A stretch of 64,000 nt of DNA. Source: Natronobacterium gregoryi SP2 (GTDB taxonomy: Archaea; Halobacteriota; Halobacteria; Halobacteriales; Natrialbaceae). The notes under the pieces are model-generated. The model was not told the origin of the DNA and ran no database searches. It worked only from the letters and a program-made list of their open reading frames with translations. The DNA is taken from assembly GCF_000230715.2 (NCBI RefSeq), contig NC_019792.1:992001-1056000 (forward strand), in the 5' to 3' direction. Shown piece by piece: positions 1 through 9,184 of the stretch (positions are counted from its first letter, which is position 1; each line of letters begins with the position of its first letter). Position numbers and translations under genes: made by a program.

Positions 1-43
1 GGCCAACTCTCAACTAGTCGGTCCACGCTTGGGACAGTACTAG
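1..43 (+). repeat. Type B palindromic repeat, right half, cut by window edge
   Basis: These bases match the right-hand 43 nt of the 110-bp type B repeats at 10912 and 31397, ending in the same CTAG. The left half would lie outside the window. As in the two full copies, it is followed directly by a type A repeat that shares the CTAG. Confidence 0.8.
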
Positions 44-127
44 TGCTTTGGCAAGCCTGAACGGATGAGTGAAACCGAATGCGGTCGTCTGGGTTCACTC
101 AGCAGTCGACGGTTGGGACAGTACTAG
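40..127 (-). repeat. Type A CTAG-bounded repeat, diverged copy (88 bp)
   Basis: The element is bounded by CTAG at both ends and is 88 bp, exactly the length of the other four copies. Both outer arms are conserved, but the middle has diverged. It lies in the orientation called minus here (the CCAACC arm is at the right on the opposite strand), as does the copy at 31503. Confidence 0.75.
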
Positions 128-130
128 CTC

Positions 131-212
131 AGACGGAATGCTGTCCCGATATCCCGGCGCGACCGCAGGAGAGCTCGCGGTTGCGCCGGCACTGACTGAC
201 AGCAAACCGTAT
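131..212 (+). repeat. REP-like palindrome R1 at the dehydrogenase stop codon
   Basis: This is an imperfect palindrome of about 80 bp. The outer arms are of the form ACGGxxTGCTGTC and the inner arms are GCGCGACCGC / GCGGTTGCGCC. Its right end runs directly into the TGA stop of the dehydrogenase on the minus strand. Related copies lie at 6521, 27648, 29095, 31257, 47629 and 60459. It could act as a transcription terminator or an RNA-stabilising hairpin. Confidence 0.8.
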
Positions 213-1252
213 CAAAGCTCGCTGTCCGGGCGGACGACGACCTTGCCAAAGCCCTTCCGCCCTTCGACGATTTCGTGGGCGCGGGCGGTCTGGCTCATCG
301 GGAGTTCTGCACGGATCGACGGCTCGAACGTGCCGTCCCAGACCAGTTCCATCACGTCGTCGACCTGGCCCGGCGTCCCCATCGTCGAGCCGATGATCTG
401 CAGTTGGTTCCAGAAGATACGTGGAATGTCCGTTTCGGGGTTCGGGCCCGCCGTCCCGCCGCAGGTGACGAGTCGACCGTTCTTGGCCAGGCTCTTGATC
501 GAGTCACGCCAAGTACCTCCAGCGATGTAGTCGACGACGACGTCGACGCCGCGACCGTCAGTTTCCGAGCGGACCCACTCCACGAAGTTCTCCGTCTCGT
601 AGTTGCAGACGTAGTCAGCTCCGTGCTCGCGGGCGTACTCGAGTTTCCGTCTCGTGCTTCCGGTGGCGTATACTTCTGCGCCGACATAGTCTGCGATCTG
701 GACGGCTGCGTGGCCGACACCGCCGCTTGCACCCAGTACCAGGATCTTCTCGCCAGGTTCGAGCTCCGCTCGGTCGATCAGCATCCGCCAAGCGGTCTGA
801 AAGACCAGGCAACTTGAGCCGGCGACCGACCAGTCGACCCTGTCGGGGACAGCGATCAGGTTGTCCGCGGGCACTGCGGCGTACTCGGCGTGGACGCCGG
901 GGACGTGTTCGCCGAGTAAGTGGAAGTTCACACAGAGGGTCGGGTCGCCGTCCCGACAGAACTCACACTCGCCGCAGTTGACTCCCGCCGAGACGGCGAC
1001 ACGGTCGCCTTCGGCAAATCGAGTGACGTCTTTGCCGGTTTCGACGACGACACCGGCCGCGTCGCTGCCTGGAACGTGTGGCAGCTCCAGGTCGAGCGTC
1101 GGCAGCCCACGGCGAACCCACACGTCGAGGTGGTTGAGCGCAGCGGCTTTCACGTCAACCAGCACCTCGTCGCGTCCGACGGCAGGGTCGGGATAGTCGC
1201 CGTATTCGATGACGTCCGTATCGCCATGCTCGACGATTTTGACCGCTTGCAT
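212..1252 (-). CDS. Zinc-type medium-chain alcohol dehydrogenase / quinone reductase family protein
   Basis: This is a 346-residue medium-chain dehydrogenase/reductase that would use NAD(P)H to reduce or oxidise a small carbonyl, alcohol or quinone in the cytoplasm. The N-terminal GroES-like fold contains a four-Cys structural zinc lobe (C93, C96, C99, C107). The Rossmann domain has a clear GASGGVG nucleotide loop near residue 180. The usual catalytic-zinc Cys near residue 40 is absent (the sequence reads LNHLD), so a quinone-oxidoreductase-like activity is as likely as an alcohol dehydrogenase. I chose the ATG at 1252 because family similarity begins at MQAVKIVEHG; longer in-frame extensions look non-coding. 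A REP-like palindrome abuts the stop codon. The substrate cannot be read from the sequence. Confidence 0.9.
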   Translation of the reverse strand: MQAVKIVEHGDTDVIEYGDYPDPAVGRDEVLVDVKAAALNHLDVWVRRGLPTLDLELPHVPGSDAAGVVVETGKDVTRFAEGDRVAVSAGVNCGECEFCRDGDPTLCVNFHLLGEHVPGVHAEYAAVPADNLIAVPDRVDWSVAGSSCLVFQTAWRMLIDRAELEPGEKILVLGASGGVGHAAVQIADYVGAEVYATGSTRRKLEYAREHGADYVCNYETENFVEWVRSETDGRGVDVVVDYIAGGTWRDSIKSLAKNGRLVTCGGTAGPNPETDIPRIFWNQLQIIGSTMGTPGQVDDVMELVWDGTFEPSIRAELPMSQTARAHEIVEGRKGFGKVVVRPDSEL

Positions 1253-1353
1253 ACAGCGGGTTCGATGGAAACGACGTGTATAAAATGGGACGGTCTCTCC
1301 GCGATCCGAAACCGGAAGCCACCGTTTTACTGCTGGGTCGTCGATTCGGACGT

Positions 1354-1911
1354 ATGAACGAAACGGCCTTGGGGCCGACGACAACGCCGGCCAATGACGG
1401 AGGGGCGCTCGGCATCGCCGTCGTCACGATCGCTGCGGATCGAACGCTTGCAACCGACGAGGCTGGCGAAGCGATCGTCTCTGCACTTGAGGCGTCCGGC
1501 CACGACGTTGCAACGCGAGAACACGTCAGTCCCGAACACGACGGCGTTCAGTCGATCGTGGTACGAGTCATCGAACGGGACGACGTCGACATCGTGATCA
1601 CTGCTGGCTCGGCAAGCGTCGAACCGGACGACGTCGCTATCGAGGCGGTCGAACCGCTGCTCGACAAGGAACTGACCGCGTTCGGCGAACTGTACACCGC
1701 ACTCGCCTACGAGGAGGTCGGTACCCGCGCCGTCGCGGTCCGAACCCTCGCTGGCGTCGCCGACGGGAAACCGATCTTCTGTCTCCCGGGTACTGCCGCC
1801 GGAGCCCGACTCGGTGCCGAAGAGCTCATTCTTCCGGAGGCCAGACACCTCGTCACTCTCGCGTACGGACCAGAAGAAGATGGGACAGACGACGCAAGCG
1901 ACAGTTCGTAG
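1354..1911 (+). CDS. MoaB/MogA-like molybdopterin-binding domain protein
   Basis: This is a 185-residue protein of the MoaB/Mog fold, the family that adenylylates molybdopterin in molybdenum cofactor synthesis. The overall pattern is preserved: an N-terminal Rossmann-like strand, the EAVEPLLDKELTAFGELY stretch, the LAYEEVGTRAV stretch and the C-terminal FCLPGTAAGARLGAEELILPEA region cover the family length. The conserved TGGTG substrate loop is replaced by TAGSA at about residues 86-90, which may reduce or alter activity. The ATG at 1354 was chosen because the upstream in-frame stretch has no similarity. It runs divergently from the dehydrogenase at 1252. A true MoaB or a paralogue that has lost catalysis are both possible. 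Confidence 0.8.
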   Translation: MNETALGPTTTPANDGGALGIAVVTIAADRTLATDEAGEAIVSALEASGHDVATREHVSPEHDGVQSIVVRVIERDDVDIVITAGSASVEPDDVAIEAVEPLLDKELTAFGELYTALAYEEVGTRAVAVRTLAGVADGKPIFCLPGTAAGARLGAEELILPEARHLVTLAYGPEEDGTDDASDSS

Positions 1912-1953
1912 CCACGTGAAAGACGCGACACGTCCGAGAGTTACACGAAAACC

Positions 1954-1972
1954 CGGGACAGCAATCCGTATA
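1954..1972. repeat. Isolated arm of the REP-like palindrome
   Basis: The segment GGGACAGCAATCCGTATA matches one outer arm of the REP-like family seen at 131 and elsewhere. No partner arm is present. It lies in the short gap between the MoaB-like gene and the cyclo-ligase gene, and is probably a decayed copy. Confidence 0.5.
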
Positions 1973-1997
1973 GCGGAGCCGCGAGTACCGACGACGC

Positions 1998-2705
1998 ATG
2001 GACAAGCAAGCACTGCGCGAACGAATCTGGAACGACCTCGAGGAACGTGGAATTGCACGCTTTCCGTTCCCGCCCCACGGTCGCATCCCGAACTTCGCGG
2101 GGGCAAGCGAGGCGGCGGCTCGGCTCACCGATCAGCCCGAGTGGATCGGCGCGGCGACGATCAAGGCGAACCCCGATGCCCCACAACTTCCCGTCCGCAG
2201 GGCAGCACTGCGTGCGGGGAAAACGGTCTACATGGCCGTCCCACGACTCGCCGACGAACAGTGTTTCCTGCGACTCGATCCCGACGAACTCGAGGATTAC
2301 GACGCGGCGACGACCGTCTCGGGGTCTGACGAATACGGAACACGGGTCGCCCCAGCAGATGTCGAGTCGATCGACCTGATCGTCTCCGGCAGCGTCGCCG
2401 TCACCGAAGACGGTGACCGTGTCGGGAAAGGCGAGGGGTACAGCGACCTCGAGTACGCGATACTGCGCGAACTGGCACTGGTCGACGACGAGACGACGGT
2501 CGCGACGACGATACACGAGCGGCAACTGGTAGGTCCCGACGACGAGGCCACGGCCGCCGCTCACGACGTCTCGATGGACCTGATCGTGACGCCCGAAGCG
2601 GCCCGTCGGCCTGCTGGTGGCGAGCAGCCATCCGGCATCGACTGGAAACGACTCGAAGACGAACGACTCGAGGAGATGCCGGTATTGCAGCGACTCGACG
2701 AGTAG
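1998..2705 (+). CDS. 5-formyltetrahydrofolate cyclo-ligase family protein
   Basis: The 235-residue product belongs to the 5-formyltetrahydrofolate cyclo-ligase (methenyl-THF synthetase) family, which converts 5-formyl-THF to 5,10-methenyl-THF with ATP in the cytoplasm. The N-terminus [18 protein letters not shown] is the usual helical start. A substrate-loop region [11 protein letters not shown] follows near residue 22, and a conserved block [14 protein letters not shown] near residue 144 corresponds to the family's GxGxGYYD-type motif. The C-terminal domain is acidic. The gene converges on DUF7126/guaA across a 385-bp spacer. Haloarchaeal members are often annotated this way without biochemical proof, so the exact folate substrate is inferred. 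Confidence 0.85.
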   Translation: MDKQALRERIWNDLEERGIARFPFPPHGRIPNFAGASEAAARLTDQPEWIGAATIKANPDAPQLPVRRAALRAGKTVYMAVPRLADEQCFLRLDPDELEDYDAATTVSGSDEYGTRVAPADVESIDLIVSGSVAVTEDGDRVGKGEGYSDLEYAILRELALVDDETTVATTIHERQLVGPDDEATAAAHDVSMDLIVTPEAARRPAGGEQPSGIDWKRLEDERLEEMPVLQRLDE

Positions 2706-3090
2706 CGTCCAGAAAGCAAGGGGTTGATCGAGGCGTATTGGGTAACGCCCCGAGCGCCAGAACCGCAAAACGACGTAGGCCGGTGCAGTAGCCCACGTTC
2801 GAACGGTGTGGCAATGGTGGGGGGAAGGGTGCTGTGGTGGGATTGCTGGAAGTCACGGGAACAGGCATCGGTGCCTCGGTGGAGTTTGCCCGTCGACCTC
2901 CAATTACAGATATGGCTGGCGACCACTTCAACCGGGGCGACAGTATAGAACGCTTACGACGATTCTAGCTCATTTAACTCGGATTTAAATCCCCGATAGG
3001 CCGGGCGAAGACGGCTGAAACGAAGATGTAGCTGTCTGTCATAGTTTTAACTGTAAAACCAGTTTCGGTCGAATCGAACGCCGGTCGAAT
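2706..3090. other. Convergent spacer without a convincing gene
   Basis: This 385-bp stretch lies between two converging genes. It is less coding-like than its neighbours and contains AT-rich TATA-like stretches at about 2968-2992 and 3038-3060. The short ORFs on both strands have poor, non-acidic composition. A small non-coding RNA is possible, but I recognise no known RNA family. Confidence 0.4.
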
Positions 3091-3432
3091 TCAGCCCAGC
3101 AACTCTTCAGCGAGTACGTCCGGGCCGATCAACTGAGGATCGACTGCCAGATCGAGCTGGGCTTTGACGAACTCAGGGGTCGTCCGGTCAGCGTAGACGA
3201 CCGTCTGGAGGTCGTCGTTGAGATCGCAGACGATCGGTATCGTCGTCGCCTGATCGACATCGGTCAGGACGTAGAGATCGGCGTCGACGATACCCGCGTC
3301 CTCGAGTTGCGGTCGCGAAACGATACCCTGGAGTCGCCGCACCTCGACGCCTTCGGCCTCGAGTGCCGGTGAGACGTCCGCGTTGTCGGGGCCGGTAACG
3401 ATCGCGTACGTGTCGTCCTCTCGGTCCGTCAT
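3091..3432 (-). CDS. Small conserved haloarchaeal protein (DUF7126-like) downstream of guaA
   Basis: This 113-residue protein has no catalytic motif I can identify. The middle ([20 protein letters not shown]) and end ([20 protein letters not shown]) resemble half of a Rossmann or TrkA-N-like fold, in which such a segment follows the nucleotide site. It sits in the pyrG-guaAb operon and its start overlaps the guaAb stop by 4 nt, so translation is probably coupled. Homologues in this position have sometimes been labelled CTP synthetase by propagation from pyrG; it is far too short for that. A regulatory or accessory role in purine/pyrimidine synthesis is only an inference from context. Confidence 0.8.
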   Translation of the reverse strand: MTDREDDTYAIVTGPDNADVSPALEAEGVEVRRLQGIVSRPQLEDAGIVDADLYVLTDVDQATTIPIVCDLNDDLQTVVYADRTTPEFVKAQLDLAVDPQLIGPDVLAEELLG

Positions 3433-4346
3433 TCGTACTCGATGGTCGCCGGTGGTTTGTGCGTCACGTCGTAGACGACTCGGGCGACGTTCTCGTTCTG
3501 ACCAGTGATTCGGGACTGGATGCGCTGAAGGGTGTTCCAGTCGATCTCCTGGGCCTTTGCTGTCATTCCGTCGCGAGAGTCGACCGATCGCACGGAGACG
3601 ACCCAGCCGTGGACGCGATTGTCACCCTTGACGCCGGTCGCCTTCCCGATGACGGCCGCAAGGGCTTGCCAGGGCTCGTACTCCTCGAGTTCGTCCTCGA
3701 CGACGTGACAGGCGTGGCGGGCGACCTCGAGTTTCTCTTCGGTGACTTCGCCGATGACCCGCACCGCGAGACCGGGACCGGGGAACGGCATCCGTTCGGC
3801 GACGATTTCGTCGAGTCCGAGGTGGCGTGCAACCTCCCGCACTTCGTCCTTGTAGAGGTCGCGGACGGGTTCGACGATGCCGTCGAAGTCGACGACCTCG
3901 GGGAGCCCACCGACGTTGTGGTGGGACTTAATGCCGCCTTCGCTCTCGATACGGTCGGGGTAGATCGTCCCCTGAACGAGGTAGTCGGCGTCGGCTTCCG
4001 TCGCCTCGCGCTCGAACTCCCGGATGAACTGCTCGCCGATGATCGACCGCTTCTCCTCGGGGTCAGTGACGCCGGAAAGCGCCTCGAGGAACCGGTCTTT
4101 GGCGTCGACGATCCGCAGCGACTCCATGTAGTCGAACGTCTCCCGGATCTGGGCCGTTTCGCCTTTCCGCATCAGCCCGGTATCGACGTAGACTGGAGTG
4201 AGTTGATCGCCGATAGCCTCGTAGGCCAGCGCCGCGGCGACCGAGGAGTCGACGCCGCCCGAGAGGGCGATGACGGCGTTTGCGTCGCCGATTTCGTCTT
4301 CGATCTCTGCTACTGCGTCGGGGACGAACGTCTCAGTGTCTACCAT
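3429..4346 (-). CDS. guaAb: GMP synthase ATP-pyrophosphatase subunit B
   Basis: This 305-residue subunit catalyses the ATP-dependent amination of XMP to GMP using ammonia delivered by a separate glutaminase subunit. The PP-loop ATPase motif SGGVDSS lies at about residues 30-36. The conserved [12 protein letters not shown] block and the C-terminal dimerisation domain ending in KPPATIEYE are typical of GuaA. No glutaminase domain is fused, which fits the split archaeal enzyme; its partner subunit is not in this window. The ATG overlaps the pyrG stop codon (ATGA), so pyrG, guaAb and the small downstream gene form one operon. That joins the two nucleotide amination reactions in one transcript. 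Confidence 0.95.
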   Translation of the reverse strand: MVDTETFVPDAVAEIEDEIGDANAVIALSGGVDSSVAAALAYEAIGDQLTPVYVDTGLMRKGETAQIRETFDYMESLRIVDAKDRFLEALSGVTDPEEKRSIIGEQFIREFEREATEADADYLVQGTIYPDRIESEGGIKSHHNVGGLPEVVDFDGIVEPVRDLYKDEVREVARHLGLDEIVAERMPFPGPGLAVRVIGEVTEEKLEVARHACHVVEDELEEYEPWQALAAVIGKATGVKGDNRVHGWVVSVRSVDSRDGMTAKAQEIDWNTLQRIQSRITGQNENVARVVYDVTHKPPATIEYE

Positions 4347-6013
4347 CAGTGGGTAACCTCCGTTTCGCTCTCTACGTGCGTGTCCGCGTCGTCAGTTTGT
4401 TCGAGCACCGCCTCGACTAGTCCGAGAAACGGCGGGCTGGGCTGTCCGGGGCGGGACGTGTACTCGGGATGGAACTGCGTTCCGAGGAAGTACGGATGGT
4501 CCGCGAGTTCGAGAATTTCCATGCGGTTGCCTGCGGTCCCGGAGAAGACGAGCGGCTCGTCTTCGAACTGCTCGAAGTACTCGGGGTTGACTTCGTAACG
4601 GTGGCGGTGCCGTTCCGAGCAGGACGTGTCACCGTACAGGTCGTAGGCCAGCGTCTCCGGTTCGATAACGGTCGTGTGCTCACCAAGGCGCATGGTGCCG
4701 CCCATGTCTTCGACCTCGTACTGTTCGGGGAGGATATCGATGACCGGGTGGGGTGTGTCCTCGTCCATCTCCGCGGAGTGTGCCCCCTCGAGGCCGAGCA
4801 CGTTACGTGCGTACTCGACGACGGCCATCTGGAAGCCCAGGCAAAGTCCGAGGAACGGAACGTCGTTTTCACGGGCGTACTGGACTGCGCGGATCTTCCC
4901 TTCCGAGCCACGCATTCCGAAGCCGCCGGGGACGATGACGGCGTCGACTTCGTCTAGCTGGTCATCGTAGTCGTCGGCCATCTCGTCGGCCGGAATCCAG
5001 TGGACATCGACGTCGACGCCACACTCGAACCCGGCGTGTTTCAGAGATTCGTGGATCGACATGTAGGCGTCCTCCAGATCGTACTTCCCGACCAGTGCGA
5101 CGTCTATCTCGCCGGATTTCTCGGTGGTGACGATCTCGCGCCACTCGTTTGCTCGCTCGCCTTTCGGGAGTGCCTCGTCGGCCAACCCGAAGTGCTCGAG
5201 GACGTACTGATCGAGCCCTTCCTCTTCGACCATCAGCGGGACGTGGTAGATGTCCTCGACATCGGGGTTCGAGAACACCGCATCGGTTGGGATGTCACAG
5301 AACAGCGCGATTTTCTCCCTGGGCTCGGGATCGAGCCGATCCTCACATCGGCCGACGATCACGTCGGGCTGGAGTCCGATCGAACGGACCTCCTTGACGG
5401 AGTGTTGGGTCGGCTTCGTCTTCTGCTCGCCGTTTTTCGAGTAGGGCACGAGCGTGACGTGGACGAACAAGACATCGTCGTCGTCTTCCTCGTGGGCAAA
5501 CTGGCGCAGCGCCTCGAGGTAGGGCATCCCCTCGATGTCACCGACGGTACCCCCGACTTCGACGAGACAGACGTCGGTTCCTTCGGCGGCCTCCCGGATG
5601 CGACGCTTGATGTCGTCAGTGACGTGGGGAATGATCTGGACCGTTTTGCCCAGATAGTCGCCGGCGCGTTCCTTCTCGATGACGTGCTGGTACGTTTTCC
5701 CCGTCGTGACGTTGTGGTCCGAGGTCATGTCGACGTCGAGGAACCGTTCGTAGTTCCCCAAGTCGAGGTCGACCTCGCCACCGTCTTCGAGGACGTACAC
5801 TTCCCCGTGCTGGTAGGGATTCATCGTCCCGGCGTCGACGTTCAGGTACGGGTCGATCTTCACCGCGGTGACGTCGAACCCGGCGTTTTTCAGGAGCCGG
5901 CCGGTGCTTGCGGCCGTGATCCCTTTGCCGAGTCCCGACATGACGCCGCCGGTGACGAAGATGAACTTGTTCCCCAATGAGGGGTCATAATGAGTGTCCG
6001 ATTCCGTCGGCAT
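4346..6013 (-). CDS. pyrG: CTP synthase
   Basis: This 555-residue enzyme aminates UTP to CTP with glutamine and ATP. The N-terminal synthetase domain begins [21 protein letters not shown], the signature P-loop. The C-terminal class I glutamine amidotransferase domain has the nucleophile elbow GLCLGFQ and the catalytic His in [11 protein letters not shown]. Length and order match the family. I set the start at 6013 ([11 protein letters not shown]) because family similarity begins there; an upstream GTG/ATG extension of 19 residues has unrelated composition. It is the first gene of the pyrG-guaAb operon. The roughly 580-bp region upstream should hold the promoter. Confidence 0.96.
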   Translation of the reverse strand: MPTESDTHYDPSLGNKFIFVTGGVMSGLGKGITAASTGRLLKNAGFDVTAVKIDPYLNVDAGTMNPYQHGEVYVLEDGGEVDLDLGNYERFLDVDMTSDHNVTTGKTYQHVIEKERAGDYLGKTVQIIPHVTDDIKRRIREAAEGTDVCLVEVGGTVGDIEGMPYLEALRQFAHEEDDDDVLFVHVTLVPYSKNGEQKTKPTQHSVKEVRSIGLQPDVIVGRCEDRLDPEPREKIALFCDIPTDAVFSNPDVEDIYHVPLMVEEEGLDQYVLEHFGLADEALPKGERANEWREIVTTEKSGEIDVALVGKYDLEDAYMSIHESLKHAGFECGVDVDVHWIPADEMADDYDDQLDEVDAVIVPGGFGMRGSEGKIRAVQYARENDVPFLGLCLGFQMAVVEYARNVLGLEGAHSAEMDEDTPHPVIDILPEQYEVEDMGGTMRLGEHTTVIEPETLAYDLYGDTSCSERHRHRYEVNPEYFEQFEDEPLVFSGTAGNRMEILELADHPYFLGTQFHPEYTSRPGQPSPPFLGLVEAVLEQTDDADTHVESETEVTH

Positions 6014-6520
6014 ACCGAGTGTGCGCGCGAGCAGTTGAAAACGATTTCGGGACTGTGCCGTCTCCGCCACAGCCTGTCATTCCCGAACGTGACACGTCCG
6101 AATTCCGAGAGTGGCGCGAACCAGTGTCTCGGACCGTAACAGCCCACACAGGACGGCGACAGTATCGGCGCTCGAAGAAAAAACGACTCGAGATCGATTA
6201 CACCTCCCCGTCACCTGGACCGTCTTCGGGACACTGACAACGGCCGTTTTCGGTGTCTTGGCGTCCGGAACACACCTCTGAGCTCTCGAGACACTCATGT
6301 GCCTCGAGTTCGCGAGCGTGCCGGACCGAGGAACGGAGCCACGACGCGAATGGAGCCCACCGTCCCGTTTACTGCGTGAGGGTCAGACAGCGCGGCCGCA
6401 ATCGGAGCGCGACCACGCTGGTACATCTCCGGCAGTCCGTCTTGAGCGGGTTCCTGTCCGTCATTGTCAGTGTCCGTCCCGGCGCGGTTGTACCGGGGTA
6501 TCGGTACAACACCTCGTCTC
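6014..6520. other. Intergenic region with a perfect 9-bp hairpin
   Basis: I find no supported gene here. On the minus strand, one Cys-containing reading frame ending near 6200 looks protein-like but has no start codon. A perfect hairpin with 9-bp arms (GTTGTACCG / CGGTACAAC) occupies 6487-6510. Its surroundings resemble the second subtype of REP-like repeat seen at 35387 and 44456. Confidence 0.5.
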
Positions 6521-6598
6521 AGACGGTGTGCTGTCAGTCAGTGGCGGTGCGGTGCGCTCCTGCGGTCGCGCCGGGGCATCGGGACAGCAGTCCGTCTC
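6521..6598 (-). repeat. REP-like palindrome R3 at a stop codon
   Basis: This copy of the approximately 80-bp palindrome has outer arms AGACGGTGTGCTGTC and GACAGCAGTCCGTCT. It overlaps the TGA stop of the small membrane protein gene on the minus strand, so the element begins on the stop codon. It lies in the opposite orientation to R1. Confidence 0.8.
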
Positions 6599-6788
6599 AC
6601 TCGTCGTCTTTCCCCTCCATGTAGAGGAACCCCAGCGCAAGGATGACGATGGCCGTTCCGAAATCGTACCCGATGCTGTGCAACCCGAGTCCGAGCAGTC
6701 CAAACAGCAAAAGGAGTTCGTCGCCGTACGGAACTTCGAAGAAGCTGGACTGATCGCTTTCATCCGCTGATCCGGTGGTGTCCGACAT
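6597..6788 (-). CDS. Small membrane protein downstream of infB
   Basis: This 63-residue protein has a polar acidic N-terminus (about 25 residues) followed by two hydrophobic stretches (ELLLLFGLLGLGL and GTAIVILALGFLYM), consistent with two short membrane segments and a charged C-terminal tail. The ATG at 6788 is preferred over an upstream in-frame start because the extra N-terminal residues are untypical. It lies 80 nt downstream of infB on the same strand and may be cotranscribed. I do not recognise the family and propose no function. Confidence 0.7.
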   Translation of the reverse strand: MSDTTGSADESDQSSFFEVPYGDELLLLFGLLGLGLHSIGYDFGTAIVILALGFLYMEGKDDE

Positions 6789-6868
6789 TGGTCGGACGTG
6801 GCGTCCGAAAGTGGTTAAGTATCCCGCCCATTCCCAGTGGTGGGGTTTCACCTCGCTACCGCTGTACC

Positions 6869-8668
6869 CTACTTGCCCCAGAACGGATCACGGTTGCGCT
6901 GCTTGTCGAGATACATATTCAGTGCCTCGAGTTCGTCGCCGGGGATCTCGTCGGCCAGTTCTTGTTCCAAGATCTTCGCGTGTTTCTCGGGTATTTCGGC
7001 CCAGAGTCGGTCGCTTTCCTCGATACCGCGGCCGACCGTCGGGCCGTCGATCGCGACCGAGACGCGGTCGCCGTTGCGGGCCTCGTCGACGTCTTCGCCC
7101 TGTTCCTGGATGCCCTTGATCTGGCCGACACGTTCTGGTTTGGCTCCGTCGAACTTGACGACGTTCGTGTTGTTCTGCAGGGTGCCGGCGTCGACTTCGA
7201 CGCCGACGACCGCCGGATCGTTCTGGCGGAACGTGTGGTCGGGGAGGATACGGAACCGCGCAGGCCGGGTGATGTTCTCGAGAATCGTATCCTGCTGGGC
7301 CTGTTCGATCTCCTCGACGTACTCGTCGTACTCCTCGACGAGCTGATAGATAACCTCGTCGGTGAAGATACCCACGTCGTCGGTCTCGGCCCGCGTTTCG
7401 GCCTCGGAAAGAACGTCGACGTTGAACCCGAGGATGACCTGCTGTTTCGGATCGTCGGCCGTCGAAGCGACCGAGATATCACGCGGTGCGATGTCGCCCA
7501 CTTCGGCGCGGACGATCGGCACCTCTGCATCTTCGAGGGCGTCGGCCATCGCCTCGAGGCTACCGAGCGTGTCTGCCTTGACGACGACGCCCTGTTCTTC
7601 GGTGTCGACCGCGATGTCCGCGAGTTCGGCCTGGACCTCGTGGACTACGTCCTCGAGGTTGCGGTCACGGACCACGCGAACCGGCGCACCGGCCATCGCG
7701 TCGTCGAGTTCGGGTGCGGCGACCTTGATCCCTGCTGCGGCGCTTACCTCGTCGACTTTTTCGAAACGGCTCTCGGTTCGAATCTCGGCGAGCGGTCGCG
7801 GCTGGAGGAGCGCGCGAACGTCAGTGACGATGGGATCGTTCTGGCCGCCGACGACGAGTTGGTCGTCAGCCCTGATCGTGCCGTCGTAGAGGACGATGTC
7901 GACCGTCTTCCCGAACCCTTTCTCCTCTTTGACCTCGAGGACGGTGCCGACGCCGGGGCCGGTGACGTCGATTTCCATTTCTTCTTTCATGTAGCGCTGG
8001 GAGAGCCCCATCATGACGGCAAGCAGGTCGGGGACGCCCTCGCCAGTCATCGCGGAGACGGGGACGACGCCGACGTTGCGCTGGAAGTTCTGCACTCGCC
8101 AGTAGAGGTCCGCGGAGAAGCCTTCGTCCGAGAGGTTGCCGATGATCTCGTAGAGTTGTTCGTCGAGTCGGCCCTGGACGCGATCCGTCTGGGACTCGTA
8201 GGTCGCGTTGATCGGCGAGTCTTCGTTCTCGTTCCAGCCAGGAACGGTGTCGATCTTGTTCGCCGCGACGATAAACGGTGTCTCCGATCGTCGGAGGATG
8301 TCCAGCGCCTCGAGCGTTTGCGGTTGGAACCCGTCGTTGACGTCGACGACGAGGATGGCGATGTCCGCGAGCGCGCCACCGCGCGATCGAAGCGTGGTAA
8401 AGGAGTGGTGTCCCGGCGTGTCGATGAACAACAGCCCCGGGAGGTCGAAGTCCTCGGGGTCGACGAGATCGCCCGCGATCGAAGAGACGATATCGAGCGG
8501 GACGGCCGTCGCACCGATGTGCTGGGTAATCGCACCTGCTTCACCCTCGATGACCGCGGAGCCGCGGATCTTGTCGAGGAGACTCGTCTTGCCGTGATCG
8601 ACGTGTCCGAGGACGGCGACGATCGGCGTTCTGAGAGACGTGGGGTCGCGCGTGTCCGTATCCGACAT
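6869..8668 (-). CDS. infB: Translation initiation factor aIF5B (IF-2 family)
   Basis: This 599-residue GTPase promotes ribosomal subunit joining and initiator tRNA positioning. Near residue 17 the G domain begins VAVLGHVDHGKTSLLDK (G1). The switch II motif DTPGHHSF is near 85 and NKID (G4) near 140. Domains II-IV follow, with the C-terminal helix typical of the archaeal/eukaryotic factor. The short N-terminus, lacking the long bacterial extension, fits archaea. ATG 8668 (MSDTDTRDP) is chosen because the 65-residue upstream extension is Arg/Pro-rich and unlike haloarchaeal protein. A divergent PRC-barrel gene lies upstream and a small membrane protein gene downstream. Confidence 0.96.
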   Translation of the reverse strand: MSDTDTRDPTSLRTPIVAVLGHVDHGKTSLLDKIRGSAVIEGEAGAITQHIGATAVPLDIVSSIAGDLVDPEDFDLPGLLFIDTPGHHSFTTLRSRGGALADIAILVVDVNDGFQPQTLEALDILRRSETPFIVAANKIDTVPGWNENEDSPINATYESQTDRVQGRLDEQLYEIIGNLSDEGFSADLYWRVQNFQRNVGVVPVSAMTGEGVPDLLAVMMGLSQRYMKEEMEIDVTGPGVGTVLEVKEEKGFGKTVDIVLYDGTIRADDQLVVGGQNDPIVTDVRALLQPRPLAEIRTESRFEKVDEVSAAAGIKVAAPELDDAMAGAPVRVVRDRNLEDVVHEVQAELADIAVDTEEQGVVVKADTLGSLEAMADALEDAEVPIVRAEVGDIAPRDISVASTADDPKQQVILGFNVDVLSEAETRAETDDVGIFTDEVIYQLVEEYDEYVEEIEQAQQDTILENITRPARFRILPDHTFRQNDPAVVGVEVDAGTLQNNTNVVKFDGAKPERVGQIKGIQEQGEDVDEARNGDRVSVAIDGPTVGRGIEESDRLWAEIPEKHAKILEQELADEIPGDELEALNMYLDKQRNRDPFWGK

Positions 8669-8902
8669 GAGTGAACCACCCGAGAAGGTCTTGCCTAGAG
8701 CGTCCGCAGGACGGTAGTTAAACCCATCGTCACGGTCGCCACAGGGTGTCAACAAACCGCATCTCGTCGGCCGAGACGGGAAAACACCGAGAGGTGTACA
8801 GCGGAAGACAGTGTGTCGTTCTCGACGACGAGTCGGCGGGTTCGGTCGATGCCGAACGGTCAAAAGCGCCAGACGACGGTGGAACGGCCCACAACCCCGT
8901 GG

Positions 8903-8911
8903 TTTTTAATA
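8903..8911 (+). promoter_or_regulatory. TATA box for the PRC-barrel gene
   Basis: The run TTTTTAATA centred about 28 nt before the ATG at 8935 fits an archaeal TATA box for a leaderless or nearly leaderless mRNA. This spacing also favours the start at 8935, although an ATG at 8931 lies in another frame. Confidence 0.55.
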
Positions 8912-8934
8912 CCGACTAGTAAATACGGATATGC

Positions 8935-9180
8935 ATGAGCGAGATACTCGCAGAGAATCTATCGGGGAAGGCCGTCATGGGTTCCGACGGGACGGAACTC
9001 GGGCTCCTCTACAACATCACGATGGACCTCAAGTCGGGACAGCTTCGCGACCTGATCGTCGAACCTGACGACGAACTTCCAGCCCGCGCCGTCGACTTCG
9101 ATGTCGACGAAGGCGGCCGGTTTCTCGTGCCAGTCAGCCGCGTTCAGGCGGTGAAAGATTACATTGTCGTCAAGCGCTAA
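8935..9180 (+). CDS. PRC-barrel domain protein
   Basis: This 81-residue single-domain protein has a PRC-barrel fold. The opening ILAENLSGKAVMGSDGTELG and the following strand pattern, ending FLVPVSRVQAVKDYIVVKR, are typical of haloarchaeal members that bind RNA or act as small adaptors. In other prokaryotes the fold is found in RimM and photosynthetic reaction centres. It is followed 4 nt later by the Nob1-like endonuclease gene, so the two are probably cotranscribed. That context hints at a role in rRNA maturation, which remains inference. Confidence 0.88.
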   Translation: MSEILAENLSGKAVMGSDGTELGLLYNITMDLKSGQLRDLIVEPDDELPARAVDFDVDEGGRFLVPVSRVQAVKDYIVVKR

Positions 9181-9184
9181 CGGT

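Noticed and set aside
2561-2926. A GTG-started minus-strand ORF over the folate gene end and the spacer
   Set aside because: It overlaps the cyclo-ligase gene antisense and its composition is not haloarchaeal.
3459-5980. Long open frames antisense to guaAb and pyrG (379 and 326 codons)
   Set aside because: They are shadows of two unambiguous enzymes and have no own motifs.
6200-6330. A Cys-rich minus-strand reading frame resembling a zinc protein
   Set aside because: There is no start codon in the frame before an upstream stop.
6788-8674. A 628-codon open frame antisense to infB
   Set aside because: The frame mirrors the infB gene in GC-rich DNA, where antisense frames stay open easily. 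infB has clear domain motifs; the antisense product matches nothing.
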